Assembly: GCF_032121415.1 (NCBI RefSeq)
Contig: NZ_CP135079.1
Span: 4,092,001 to 4,156,000 of the forward strand
Source of the DNA: Streptomyces parvus
GTDB taxonomy: Bacteria > Actinomycetota > Actinomycetes > Streptomycetales > Streptomycetaceae
Direction of reading: 5' to 3'
Length of the DNA: 64,000 bases
Every line of letters starts with the position of its first letter. Position 1 is the first letter of the stretch. A program made the position numbers and the translations under genes. Shown here one piece after another: positions 24,558 through 31,829 of the stretch. The notes beneath the pieces were generated by a model that searched no databases, was not told where the DNA came from, and saw nothing but the letters and a program-made list of their open reading frames with translations.

Positions 24558-25019
24558 TCAGTTCAGGCAGAACTCGTTGCCCTCGGGGTCCGTCATGACG
24601 ATCCAGCTTCCGCCCTGTTCGTCGACCGTGCGCAGCGCCCGCGCGCCCAGCGCCGTCAGCCGTTGCGCCTCCGCGTCGCGCTGCCCCGGGGCGGAGTGCA
24701 CGTCGATGTGGATGCGGTTCTTCACCGTCTTCGGCTCCGGTACCCGCTGGAACAGCAGCCGCCGCCCCTGCCCCGTACCGCTGACCTCGTCGTACGGGTC
24801 GTCCGGGTGCCGGGCCGCCGCCAGGTCGAGCCAGGCGCGGCGGCCGTGGGCATGGGTCGTGATGGCCTCGGGTACGGCTCCGGCCGCGAGCAGCTGCTCG
24901 ACCAGCGGGCTGTTGTCCTCGACGGCGTAGCCCAGGGCCTCCGCCCAGAATCCGGCCTGGGCGTGCGGGTCGGCGCTGTCGATCACGAGCTTCCAGGGCA
25001 GTGGCCGTGTCTGCGTCAT
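24558..25019 (-). CDS. VOC (glyoxalase/bleomycin-resistance fold) protein
   Basis: 153 residues, ATG 25017-25019. There are two betaalphabetabetabeta modules: the first with KLVIDSADPHAQAGFWAEAL, the second with NRIHIDVHSA (metal-site His) and DPEGNEFCL (metal-site Glu). It is typical of the glyoxalase-like VOC proteins common in actinobacteria; the substrate is unknown. It is divergent from the CGNR gene with only 22 bp between start codons, and a TATAAA-like -10 lies 8 nt upstream of its ATG, so its mRNA is probably leaderless. Confidence 0.85.
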   Translation of the reverse strand: MTQTRPLPWKLVIDSADPHAQAGFWAEALGYAVEDNSPLVEQLLAAGAVPEAITTHAHGRRAWLDLAAARHPDDPYDEVSGTGQGRRLLFQRVPEPKTVKNRIHIDVHSAPGQRDAEAQRLTALGARALRTVDEQGGSWIVMTDPEGNEFCLN

Positions 25020-25027
25020 GGAAACCG

Positions 25028-25035
25028 TTTATAGT
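25028..25035. promoter_or_regulatory. Overlapping divergent -10 elements
   Basis: The bases TTTATAGT contain TATAGT (25030-25035, forward, 6 nt before the CGNR ATG) and on the other strand TATAAA (25028-25033, 8 nt before the VOC ATG). Both positions put transcription starts at or next to the start codons. AACC (25023-25026) and GGTT (25036-25039) flank it symmetrically. Confidence 0.55.
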
Positions 25036-25041
25036 GGTTAC

Positions 25042-25689
25042 ATGGGCGGAAGGGCAACCAACACGCCGGGGCTGTTGCTGCGGCACCCGGACGGCAGTTC
25101 GTTCCGGTTCGATCCGGGCGCGCTCTGTCTGGAGCTGCTGCCGACCGGTGGGCCCGGCCCGCTGTCGTACTTCGAGGTGCTGCACGAGCCGGCCGACCTG
25201 GTGCGCTGGGCGGAGGAGAGCCGGCTGCCGGGCGGGCTCGGCGGCGGATCCGGTGAAGGTGAGGGGCTCGTCGTGAGCGCGGCGGAGGTGGCGGACGCGC
25301 GGGCGCTGCGTGATGCGCTCTGGCGGATCACGGAGAGCTGGGTGCGGGAAGCGCCTCCGGCCCCGGACGACCTCGCCACCCTCAACGACGCGGCGGCCCG
25401 GCCGTCGCTGACGTCCCGGCTGACCGTGGGCGGTGAGCGGTCGTGGACGCCGGGCGGCACCGGTACCGAGCTGCTGTCCACCGTCGCCCGCGATGCGGTC
25501 GACCTGTTCACCGGGGCGTACGCCCACCGGATCCGCGCCTGCGGCGCGCACGACTGCGCTCTGCTGTTCGTGGACACCTCCCGCCCCGGCAAGCGCCGCT
25601 GGTGCTCGATGGAGCGCTGCGGCAACCGGCACAAGGTCCGCGCCCACCGTGCCCGGCTCACCGTCTCCGACGGGGAAGCCGTCGACTGA
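25042..25689 (+). CDS. ABATE/CGNR zinc-finger protein (putative regulator)
   Basis: 215 residues from ATG 25042; an earlier frame-matched ATG at 25018 overlaps the divergent VOC gene and is rejected. The N-terminal two thirds match the ABATE stress-associated domain (FRFDPGALCLELLPTGG; ALRDALWRITESW; RDAVDLFTGAYAHRIRACG). The C terminus is a CGNR finger: CGAHDCALLFVDTSRPGKRR, then WCSMERCGNRHKVRAHR, with four Cys. Such proteins are thought to be DNA-binding regulators of stress genes. The shared short promoter region with the VOC gene makes that gene its likely target. Confidence 0.88.
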   Translation: MGGRATNTPGLLLRHPDGSSFRFDPGALCLELLPTGGPGPLSYFEVLHEPADLVRWAEESRLPGGLGGGSGEGEGLVVSAAEVADARALRDALWRITESWVREAPPAPDDLATLNDAAARPSLTSRLTVGGERSWTPGGTGTELLSTVARDAVDLFTGAYAHRIRACGAHDCALLFVDTSRPGKRRWCSMERCGNRHKVRAHRARLTVSDGEAVD

Positions 25690-25883
25690 CCCGCACCGAC
25701 AGACGCACCGGCAGGCGAGGGGTGTCCGCCGTGCCGGCCGGACTCACACAGGCCCCGACAGCTCCGATGACCGGAGCGTGCTGCCCTTCCCCCAGGAACG
25801 CCTGGCGAGCGCCGGGGAGCGGCTTACGCACTGGAAGAGGGTGCTGGACCGGATCGAGGCCGCGCTGACCTGAGGCATTTTGG
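25690..25883. other. Intergenic region with possible 3' gene fragment
   Basis: No full gene. A forward frame ending at TGA 25871-25873 reads VLPFPQERLASAGERLTHWK followed by RVLDRIEAALT, which looks like the C-terminal helix of some protein, but nothing recognisable precedes it. Confidence 0.3.
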
Positions 25884-26402
25884 CTATGCCGCGCCCGCGT
25901 CCGGGGGAGGGGCGGGGCAGGCGGGGCATGTGTGCCCGTCGATCGCGGCCAGCAGACGCGTCGCCGCCGCGCGCAGGGCCTGCGCGGGGGAGGGAACCCC
26001 GGGCCCGGGTGTGTCGGGCGGGCCGGCTGTGCGGCGTGCCTCGCGCGTATCCACCACCGCGGCGGCCAGCCGGACGGCCGTGCCGCGCCCCTCGGCCACC
26101 GCCTCGTGCGCGCCGCGGGTCCACGCCGGGTGCTCGGGGTTTCCGGCGGCCAGGATCGTGGCGAGCAGGTCCAGAACGCCCGCCCGGTCCCGGACCGTGT
26201 CCGTCGCCGCCAGCTCCCAGAGGAACGGCACCGTCGCCGCCGTCGAGTCGAAGACGGGCGGGGTTCCGATCCACCGCTCCAGGTCGTTCAGCGCCTCGTC
26301 CGAGGACGGCCTATCGCCCCAGGCGATCCGCGACAGCACCCCGGGAACCTGGGACGCGGAGCCGTACGCATGCTGCAGCTCGTGCCACCGCACGTTCCTC
26401 AT
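25884..26402 (-). CDS. Hypothetical protein with HEAT-like helices
   Basis: 172 residues from ATG 26400-26402 (GGGAG close upstream); in-frame alternatives at 26423 and 26435 would lengthen it slightly. The sequence is helical: an opening MRNVRWHELQHAYGSASQVP, then VPFLWELAATDTVRDRAGVLDLLATIL and GAHEAVAEGRGTAVRLAAAV in helix-pair style reminiscent of HEAT-repeat proteins seen scattered in Streptomyces. It ends in a Pro/Ala tail with a CPAC pair. No enzyme motif. It lies downstream of the FAD monooxygenase on the same strand. Confidence 0.6.
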   Translation of the reverse strand: MRNVRWHELQHAYGSASQVPGVLSRIAWGDRPSSDEALNDLERWIGTPPVFDSTAATVPFLWELAATDTVRDRAGVLDLLATILAAGNPEHPAWTRGAHEAVAEGRGTAVRLAAAVVDTREARRTAGPPDTPGPGVPSPAQALRAAATRLLAAIDGHTCPACPAPPPDAGAA

Positions 26403-26442
26403 GGCTCCCAGGACAGTCCCCATCCGGGCACTCAATCAGCCT

Positions 26443-28131
26443 TTACCGGCGGCGTCCACCGATGCCGGAGAACCGTTCCGCGGACCGGCCCCCGGACCCT
26501 TCCGCGGCCCGGCCCGCTCCGTGGAGCCGGCGCAGATACGCGTGTACGGAGCGGGCGTCGTCCGCCGGGGCGGACAGCCCCAGATGGTGGTCGGGTCGGA
26601 CGACCACGACGGTGCTCGTGTCCGTACCCTCGGAGGCTCCCCTGCCGTACGCGGCGGCGGCGTGGCCCTCGTCGTCGACGACCGCCGCTCCCGAGCCCGA
26701 GGTCGCGCGGTCCTCGTGCGCCGCGTACACGCGGCAGGTCCGCACCCCGGACTCGCCGTACGAGGCCGCCACCTCGTCCAGGACCGCCGCGCTGCCCGGG
26801 CCGAAACCGAGGACGGTGGTGCGGGTGCCGGCGAAGACGCGGTGGAGGCGGGTGCGGGCCCCGGTGCCGGCGTCCACGCACGGGGCGTCGGGGGCCCGGT
26901 CGCCGGGCTGCGGGGCGTCCGGCGCGACGTCGTCGGCGGCCTGCGGGGCGTCGGCGTGGCCCCGGGCCAGGGAGCTCCAGCGGTAGCCGACGCCCAGGCC
27001 CGTCATGTCCGGGGTGATCGCCGCGTCCAGGCCGCCGCCGGGCCGGCGGATCGCCTCCAGCGTGGCCCTCAGCCGCTCCGAGGTGAGGTCCAGGGTCCGG
27101 GCGGCCACGGGAAGCCGCTCCTCCTCGTACGTGTCCAGCAGCTCCGCGCCCGCGTGACCGGCGAGCACCAGACCCAGCTTCCAGCCCAGGTTGAACGCGT
27201 CCTGAATGCCGGTGTTCATGCCGAGGCCGCCCGCGACGGCGTGGACGTGCGCCGCGTCGCCCGCGAGGAAGACCCGCCCGGCACGGAAACGGTCCGCCAT
27301 GCGCACGTTGACCCGGTACGTCGACAGCAGCTCGGCCCGCGTCAGGGCCCGGCCGGGCAGCGCGGTGTGGCGGGCGAGCAGCCGCCGGAACCCGTCGGCG
27401 CTGGGCGCGAGCGGCCGGCCCCGCCCGTCCCGCTCCGGCCCGGCCTGGAACCACCAGCCCGTCCGCGTACCGGGGATCGGACAGAGCATGACAGCGCCGT
27501 CCTCGTCGAACCACTGGTGCCAGCGGGTACGGTCCAGGGCGCCGTCGGCCAGGTCGACATCGCCGCAGACCATCACCTGGTCCTCGGCGGTGGTCCCCTC
27601 GAACCCGATCCCGAGCAGCTTCCGTACGGCGCTGTGGGCGCCGTCGCACCCGACGACGTACCGCGCGCGTTCCGTCCGGCCCTCCGCGAACGTCACGTCC
27701 ACGTGCCGCCCGCCGGGCCCCTCCGTCAGTCCCGTGGCCTCGCGGCCCAGCTCGACGCGGACGCCGTACCCGGCCAGCCGGTCGCGGAGGATCTCCTCCA
27801 GCCGCCACTGGGCGATCAGCCGGCCCCGGCCGTAGGGGGCGTCCGGGGACGGTGCGCAGTGCGCCCACGGATCGGTCTCCGCGACCGGGAGGCGGTCGCG
27901 GTACTTCAGCATCGGCAGCGGGGCCGAACCGGCGGCGAGCACCTCCTCGGCCACCCCGAGGCCGTCCAGGATCTCCAGGGACCGGGCGTTGGGTCCCTTG
28001 GCGCGCGAGGTGCGAGGAGGCACGGGGGACCGGTCCACGATCCGTACGGCGGCCCCGCGCCGGGCCAGATCGCAGGCCAGTACCAGCCCGGTGGGTCCCG
28101 CTCCCACGATGAGTACGTCGGTCATGCCCAT
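26443..28131 (-). CDS. FAD-dependent aromatic monooxygenase (PheA/TfdB type)
   Basis: 562 residues from ATG 28129-28131 (AGGAG 4 nt away); ATG 28123-28125 two codons later is as good. It is a group A flavin hydroxylase: Rossmann motif VLIVGAGPTGLVLACDLARRG, the DG motif VGCDGAHSAVRKLLG, and the GD motif VFLAGDAAHVHAVAGGLGMNTGIQDAFNLGWKL. A C-terminal thioredoxin-like domain (about 400-545) is typical of phenol and polyketide hydroxylases. It uses NAD(P)H and oxygen to hydroxylate an aromatic ring; the substrate is unknown. An inverted repeat 46 bp upstream may be its operator. Confidence 0.9.
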   Translation of the reverse strand: MGMTDVLIVGAGPTGLVLACDLARRGAAVRIVDRSPVPPRTSRAKGPNARSLEILDGLGVAEEVLAAGSAPLPMLKYRDRLPVAETDPWAHCAPSPDAPYGRGRLIAQWRLEEILRDRLAGYGVRVELGREATGLTEGPGGRHVDVTFAEGRTERARYVVGCDGAHSAVRKLLGIGFEGTTAEDQVMVCGDVDLADGALDRTRWHQWFDEDGAVMLCPIPGTRTGWWFQAGPERDGRGRPLAPSADGFRRLLARHTALPGRALTRAELLSTYRVNVRMADRFRAGRVFLAGDAAHVHAVAGGLGMNTGIQDAFNLGWKLGLVLAGHAGAELLDTYEEERLPVAARTLDLTSERLRATLEAIRRPGGGLDAAITPDMTGLGVGYRWSSLARGHADAPQAADDVAPDAPQPGDRAPDAPCVDAGTGARTRLHRVFAGTRTTVLGFGPGSAAVLDEVAASYGESGVRTCRVYAAHEDRATSGSGAAVVDDEGHAAAAYGRGASEGTDTSTVVVVRPDHHLGLSAPADDARSVHAYLRRLHGAGRAAEGSGGRSAERFSGIGGRRR

Positions 28132-28177
28132 GCCTCTCCTTCGGTCACGCTTCCGGTCGCCCGTGACCAGAGAAACG

Positions 28178-28205
28178 TAACCAAGTAAGAAAAGCAACTA
28201 GGTAA
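28178..28205. promoter_or_regulatory. Imperfect inverted repeat upstream of FAD monooxygenase
   Basis: TAACCAAGT (28178-28186) and ACTAGGTAA (28197-28205) match at 7 of 9 positions as inverted arms, separated by an AT-rich 10 bp. It lies 46 bp before the monooxygenase start and covers the rarD stop codon. Such AT-rich islands often hold MarR/TetR sites. Confidence 0.4.
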
Positions 28206-29169
28206 TCTTTTGTTGAGCGGGGTTCGGGGTCGCGGTCGCCGGGGCTGCGGCCGCCGTCGCCAGCAGCTCCGCCGCCAGCGCCCGGTTGCGCCGTGCGGTG
28301 CGCAGCGCGTCCCAGGTCAGCAGCGCCAGGGCGAGCCAGACGAGGGCGAACCCGGCCCACCGCTCGGGCGGCATCGCCTCGTGGAAGTACAGGACGCCCA
28401 GACCGAACTGGAAGACCGGAGCCAGGTACTGGAGGAGCCCCAGCGTGGACAGCGGCACACGGATCGCCGCCGCGCCGAAGCAGATCAGCGGGAGCGCGGT
28501 GACGATGCCCGTCGCGGCGAGCAGGAACCCGTGCCCCGCGCCCCCGGCCGTGAACGTCGACCCGCCGGTCGCGGCCAGCCAGAGCAGGAAGCCGAGCGCG
28601 GGCACGAAGAGCACGGCGGTCTCGGCGGCCAGGGACTCCAGACCGCCCATGTTCACCTTCTTCTTCACCAGGCCGTACGTGGCGAAGGAGAACGCCAGCA
28701 CCAGCGAGACCCAGGGCGGCTTGCCGTACCCGATCGCCAGGACGAGGACGGCGGCCGCACTGGTGGCCACCGCGACCCACTGGGCGGGCCGCAGCCGCTC
28801 GCCCAGCAGCAGGACGCCCAGGGCGATGGTGACCAGCGGATTGATGAAGTAGCCGAGCGAGGCCTCGACGACGTGCCCGTTGTTCACGGCCCAGATGTAC
28901 AGGCCCCAGTTGACGGAGATCGTCGCCGCCGCCACCGATATCAGGCCCAGCTTGCGCCGGTCGCGGACCAGCTCGCCGATCCAGGCCCAGCGGCGGACGG
29001 CCAGCAGGGCGACGGCGACGACGCCCAGCGACCAGACCATCCGGTGGGCGAGGATCTCGATCGCCCCGGAGGGTTCGAGCAGCGGCCAGAACAGCGGGAC
29101 CAGGCCCCACATCCCGTACGCGCCGATTCCGTACAGCAGGCCCGCCCGCTGCTCGTTCTTGCCCTCCAC
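28198..29169 (-). CDS. rarD: RarD-type EamA permease
   Basis: 323 residues from GTG 29167-29169 (GGGAGG upstream). There are ten hydrophobic segments across the two EamA halves. The opening GLLYGIGAYGMWGLVPLFWPLL and the ISVNWGLYIWAVNNGHVVEASLGYFINPL block are diagnostic of RarD drug/metabolite transporters. An Ala/Thr-rich tail of about 25 residues follows the last span. RarD was named for chloramphenicol sensitivity; the natural substrate is unknown. It is the same strand as the FAD monooxygenase, but a possible operator lies between them. Confidence 0.9.
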   Translation of the reverse strand: MEGKNEQRAGLLYGIGAYGMWGLVPLFWPLLEPSGAIEILAHRMVWSLGVVAVALLAVRRWAWIGELVRDRRKLGLISVAAATISVNWGLYIWAVNNGHVVEASLGYFINPLVTIALGVLLLGERLRPAQWVAVATSAAAVLVLAIGYGKPPWVSLVLAFSFATYGLVKKKVNMGGLESLAAETAVLFVPALGFLLWLAATGGSTFTAGGAGHGFLLAATGIVTALPLICFGAAAIRVPLSTLGLLQYLAPVFQFGLGVLYFHEAMPPERWAGFALVWLALALLTWDALRTARRNRALAAELLATAAAAPATATPNPAQQKIT

Positions 29170-29314
29170 GTGTGCCCTCCCGGCCTGCCCGCGCGCGCCG
29201 GCCGTATCCGGCCGACGGCACGACGGTAGCGCCGGAAGGGCTTCGTGTCATAGCCGTCTCACGGAAACGCTCATGACAGTGCCGCGTGTGAGGTCTGAGG
29301 GGGCGCGTCGCGGC

Positions 29315-30175
29315 TCAGGCGGCGGAGAGGGCGGCGCGCACGGTCTCGGCGAGGGGTGTGGTCGGACGGCCGATGAGCCGGGCGAGGTCGCCGCTCGTCC
29401 CCGCGAGGCGCCCGCGCTCGATCGCCTCGTCGACGTCGACGAGGATCGCGGCGAAGCCCTCGGGCAGCCCCGCGCCGACCAGGATCTCCTGGTGCGCGGC
29501 GGCCGGGACGTTGTTGTACGCGATCGTCTCGCCGGTCAGCTCGGAGATCACCGCAGCGTACTCGGCGAGCGACCAGGCGGTGTCGCCGCTCAGCTCGTAG
29601 GCCGTGTTCAGGTGGCCGTCGCCGGTCAGGACGGCGGCCGCGGCGGCGGCGTAGTCGGCCCGGGTGGCGGAGGCGACGCGGCCCTCGCCCGCGTTGGCCA
29701 CGACCGCGCGGTGCTCCAGGACCGGGGCCAGGTTGGCGGTGTAGTTCTCCGTGTACCAGCCGTTGCGCAGGAAGGTGTACGGCAGCCCGGAGTCGAGGAT
29801 CAGCTGCTCGGTGGCTTTGTGCTCGTCGGCCAGGGCGAAGTCCGCGTCCGGTCCGCCGAGGATGCCGGTGTACGCGAGCTGGGCGACGCCCGCCGCCCTG
29901 GCCGCGTCGATGACCGCGGCGTGCTGCGCCACCCGCCGGCCCACCTCGCTGCCGGAGATCAGCAGCACCCGGTCGCCGGACCGGAAGGCTCCGGCGAGGG
30001 TCTCGGGGGCGCTGTAGTCCGCGATGCGCAGCTCCACGCCCCGGGCGGCCAGTGCGGCGGCCTTCTCCTTGTCGCGCACGACCGCGACGACCTCGCCGGC
30101 CGGGACCGTGGCCAGCAGGGCGTCGACGACGAGGCGGCCGAGTGCGCCAGTGGCTCCGGTGACAACGATGCTCAT
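29315..30175 (-). CDS. NmrA-like NAD(P)H:quinone oxidoreductase (QorB/QOR2 type)
   Basis: 286 residues from ATG 30173-30175. An atypical SDR: Rossmann motif MSIVVTGATGALGRLVVDALL at the N terminus, VVRDKEKAAALAARGVELRIADY for the adenine pocket, YTGILGGPD in place of the usual YxxxK, and the conserved LPYTFLRNGWYTENY. This matches QOR2/QorB proteins that reduce quinones with NADPH. It is divergent from an HxlR regulator with a conserved-type Cys, the same arrangement as qor2-qorR pairs in corynebacteria. Confidence 0.87.
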   Translation of the reverse strand: MSIVVTGATGALGRLVVDALLATVPAGEVVAVVRDKEKAAALAARGVELRIADYSAPETLAGAFRSGDRVLLISGSEVGRRVAQHAAVIDAARAAGVAQLAYTGILGGPDADFALADEHKATEQLILDSGLPYTFLRNGWYTENYTANLAPVLEHRAVVANAGEGRVASATRADYAAAAAAVLTGDGHLNTAYELSGDTAWSLAEYAAVISELTGETIAYNNVPAAAHQEILVGAGLPEGFAAILVDVDEAIERGRLAGTSGDLARLIGRPTTPLAETVRAALSAA

Positions 30176-30252
30176 GGGGGGCTCCGATTTCGATCAGCTG
30201 GTGCGTTTCCGCGCTTCTGACACCATCCTAGGGGAAGCGCTAACTCTGAGAA

Positions 30253-30277
30253 AGTACCCACTTTGAAGTAAGGTACT
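30253..30277. promoter_or_regulatory. Inverted repeat (QorR-type operator) before HxlR gene
   Basis: AGTACC (30253-30258) and GGTACT (30272-30277) are perfect inverted arms, with inner ACTT/AAGT extending the symmetry. It ends 3 nt before the HxlR ATG and about 80 bp from the divergent reductase start, consistent with autorepression and repression of the reductase. Confidence 0.6.
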
Positions 30278-30280
30278 GGC

Positions 30281-30745
30281 ATGGCAGTGAGTGACGTGCG
30301 TGCAGCGGGTGGGGTGAGCGCGGTGGGGGCGGTGAGCAGGGTCGGGGGCGGCAAGCAGCCCATGTGCCCGTCCCGGCTGATCCTGGAGCATGTGACGAGC
30401 CGCTGGGGCGTGCTCGTTCTGGTGGCGCTGCTGGAGCGCTCGTACCGCTTCAGCGAACTGCGCCGCGAGGTGGGCGGCGTCAGCGAGAAGATGCTGGCCC
30501 AGACCCTTCAGACGCTTGAGCGCGACGGTTTCGTCCACCGGGACGCGAAGCCGGTGATCCCGCCGCGGGTGGACTACACGCTCACGCCGCTCGGTAACGA
30601 GGCCGCCGAACAGGTGCGGGCCCTCGCCCGCTGGACCGAACGCCAGGTGGACGCGGTGCGGGCGGCACGCGAGGCATACGACGGGGCCCGGGCCCGATCC
30701 TGCGGGGATCGGGCCCGGGCCCCGGGCGGTGTGCCGATGGGCTGA
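30281..30745 (+). CDS. HxlR family regulator (QorR-like redox sensor)
   Basis: 154 residues from ATG 30281. The winged helix is SRLILEHVTSRWGVLVLVALLERSYRF then SELRREVGGVSEKMLAQTLQTLERDGF. A single Cys lies just before it (KQPMCPSRLILEH), the place where QorR/HypR-type HxlR proteins carry their redox-sensing thiol. The last 20 codons (ARARSCGDRARAPGGVPMG) run through a perfect hairpin, so the natural end of the protein may have been earlier. It is divergent from the quinone reductase it probably controls. Confidence 0.88.
   Translation: MAVSDVRAAGGVSAVGAVSRVGGGKQPMCPSRLILEHVTSRWGVLVLVALLERSYRFSELRREVGGVSEKMLAQTLQTLERDGFVHRDAKPVIPPRVDYTLTPLGNEAAEQVRALARWTERQVDAVRAAREAYDGARARSCGDRARAPGGVPMG
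30683..30723. terminator. Perfect 18-bp stem hairpin between convergent genes
   Basis: Arms 30683-30700 and 30706-30723 are exact reverse complements (GGGGCCCGGGCC...), loop TGCGG. It lies inside the last codons of the HxlR gene and 33 nt beyond the korB stop on the other strand, so it can terminate both. Confidence 0.75.
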
Positions 30746-30755
30746 CGGCGCCGGC

Positions 30756-31829
30756 TCAGCCGATGACCGTCCAGGTGTCGTTGCCCGCGAGGAGCGAGCC
30801 GAGGTCGCCCTTGCCGTCGCGATCGACGGCGGCGTCCAGCTGGTCCGACATCAGAGTGTCGTAGACGGGCCGCTCGACACTGCGCAGCACCCCGATCGGG
30901 GTGTGGTGCAGCGTGTCCGCGTCGGCGAGCCGGGACAGCGCGAACGCCGTCGTGGGCGATTGCGCGTGGGCGTCGTGGACGAGGACCTGTGAGCGGTTCT
31001 CCTCAGTGACGGCCACGACCTGGAGGTCGCCGGTGGCCGGATCGCGGACGACGCCCTTGGGCTCCTGGGAGCCGAAGAGGATCGGCTGCCCGTGTTCGAG
31101 GCGGATCACGGCCTCGGCGGCCTGTTCCTTGTCCTTCAGGACCTCGAAAGCGCCGTCGTTGAAGATGTTGCAGTTCTGGTAGATCTCCACCAGCGCCGTG
31201 CCGGAGTGCTCGGCGGCCGCGCGCAGCACGCTCGTGAGGTGCTTGCGGTCGGAGTCGACCGTCCGCGCCACGAACGTCGCCTCCGCGCCGATGGCCAGCG
31301 ACACCGGGTTGAAGGGAGCGTCGAGCGACCCCATCGGCGTCGACTTGGTGATCTTGCCCAGCTCGGAGGTCGGGCTGTACTGGCCCTTCGTCAGCCCGTA
31401 GATCCGGTTGTTGAACAGCAGGATCTTGAGGTTGACGTTGCGGCGCAGGGCGTGGATGAGGTGGTTGCCGCCGATGGAGAGCGCGTCGCCGTCACCGGTG
31501 ACCACCCACACCGACAGATCCCGGCGGGAGGTGGCGAGCCCGGTCGCGATGGACGGGGCCCGGCCGTGGATGGAGTGCATCCCGTACGTGTTCATGTAGT
31601 ACGGGAAGCGGGAGGAGCAGCCGATGCCGGAGACGAAGGTGATGTTCTCCTTCGCCAGCCCCAGCTCCGGCATGAAGCCCTGGACGGCGGCGAGGACCGC
31701 GTAGTCGCCGCAGCCGGGGCACCAGCGCACTTCCTGGTCCGACTTGAAGTCCTTCATGGACTGCTTCGCCTCGGCCTTCGGCACCAGCTGCAGCAGTTCG
31801 TTGTGCCGCAGTTCGTCGGTGTCAGGCAT
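30756..31829 (-). CDS. korB: 2-oxoglutarate:ferredoxin oxidoreductase, beta subunit
   Basis: 357 residues, ATG 31827-31829, overlapping the korA stop by 8 bp. It binds thiamine diphosphate and one 4Fe-4S cluster: WCPGCGDYAVL and GIGCSSRFPYY supply Cys ligands, and VTGDGDALSIGGNH with LLFNNRIYGLTKGQYSPTS is the ThDP/Mg motif. With KorA it decarboxylates 2-oxoglutarate to succinyl-CoA while reducing ferredoxin, a CoA-dependent step parallel to 2-oxoglutarate dehydrogenase, as shown for M. tuberculosis KorAB. It neighbours a partial complex I operon. Confidence 0.93.
   Translation of the reverse strand: MPDTDELRHNELLQLVPKAEAKQSMKDFKSDQEVRWCPGCGDYAVLAAVQGFMPELGLAKENITFVSGIGCSSRFPYYMNTYGMHSIHGRAPSIATGLATSRRDLSVWVVTGDGDALSIGGNHLIHALRRNVNLKILLFNNRIYGLTKGQYSPTSELGKITKSTPMGSLDAPFNPVSLAIGAEATFVARTVDSDRKHLTSVLRAAAEHSGTALVEIYQNCNIFNDGAFEVLKDKEQAAEAVIRLEHGQPILFGSQEPKGVVRDPATGDLQVVAVTEENRSQVLVHDAHAQSPTTAFALSRLADADTLHHTPIGVLRSVERPVYDTLMSDQLDAAVDRDGKGDLGSLLAGNDTWTVIG

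Noticed and set aside
25770..25873. Forward C-terminal-like peptide ending at 25873 as a separate gene
   Set aside because: No start codon with a ribosome site and fewer than 35 plausible residues; at best a remnant.
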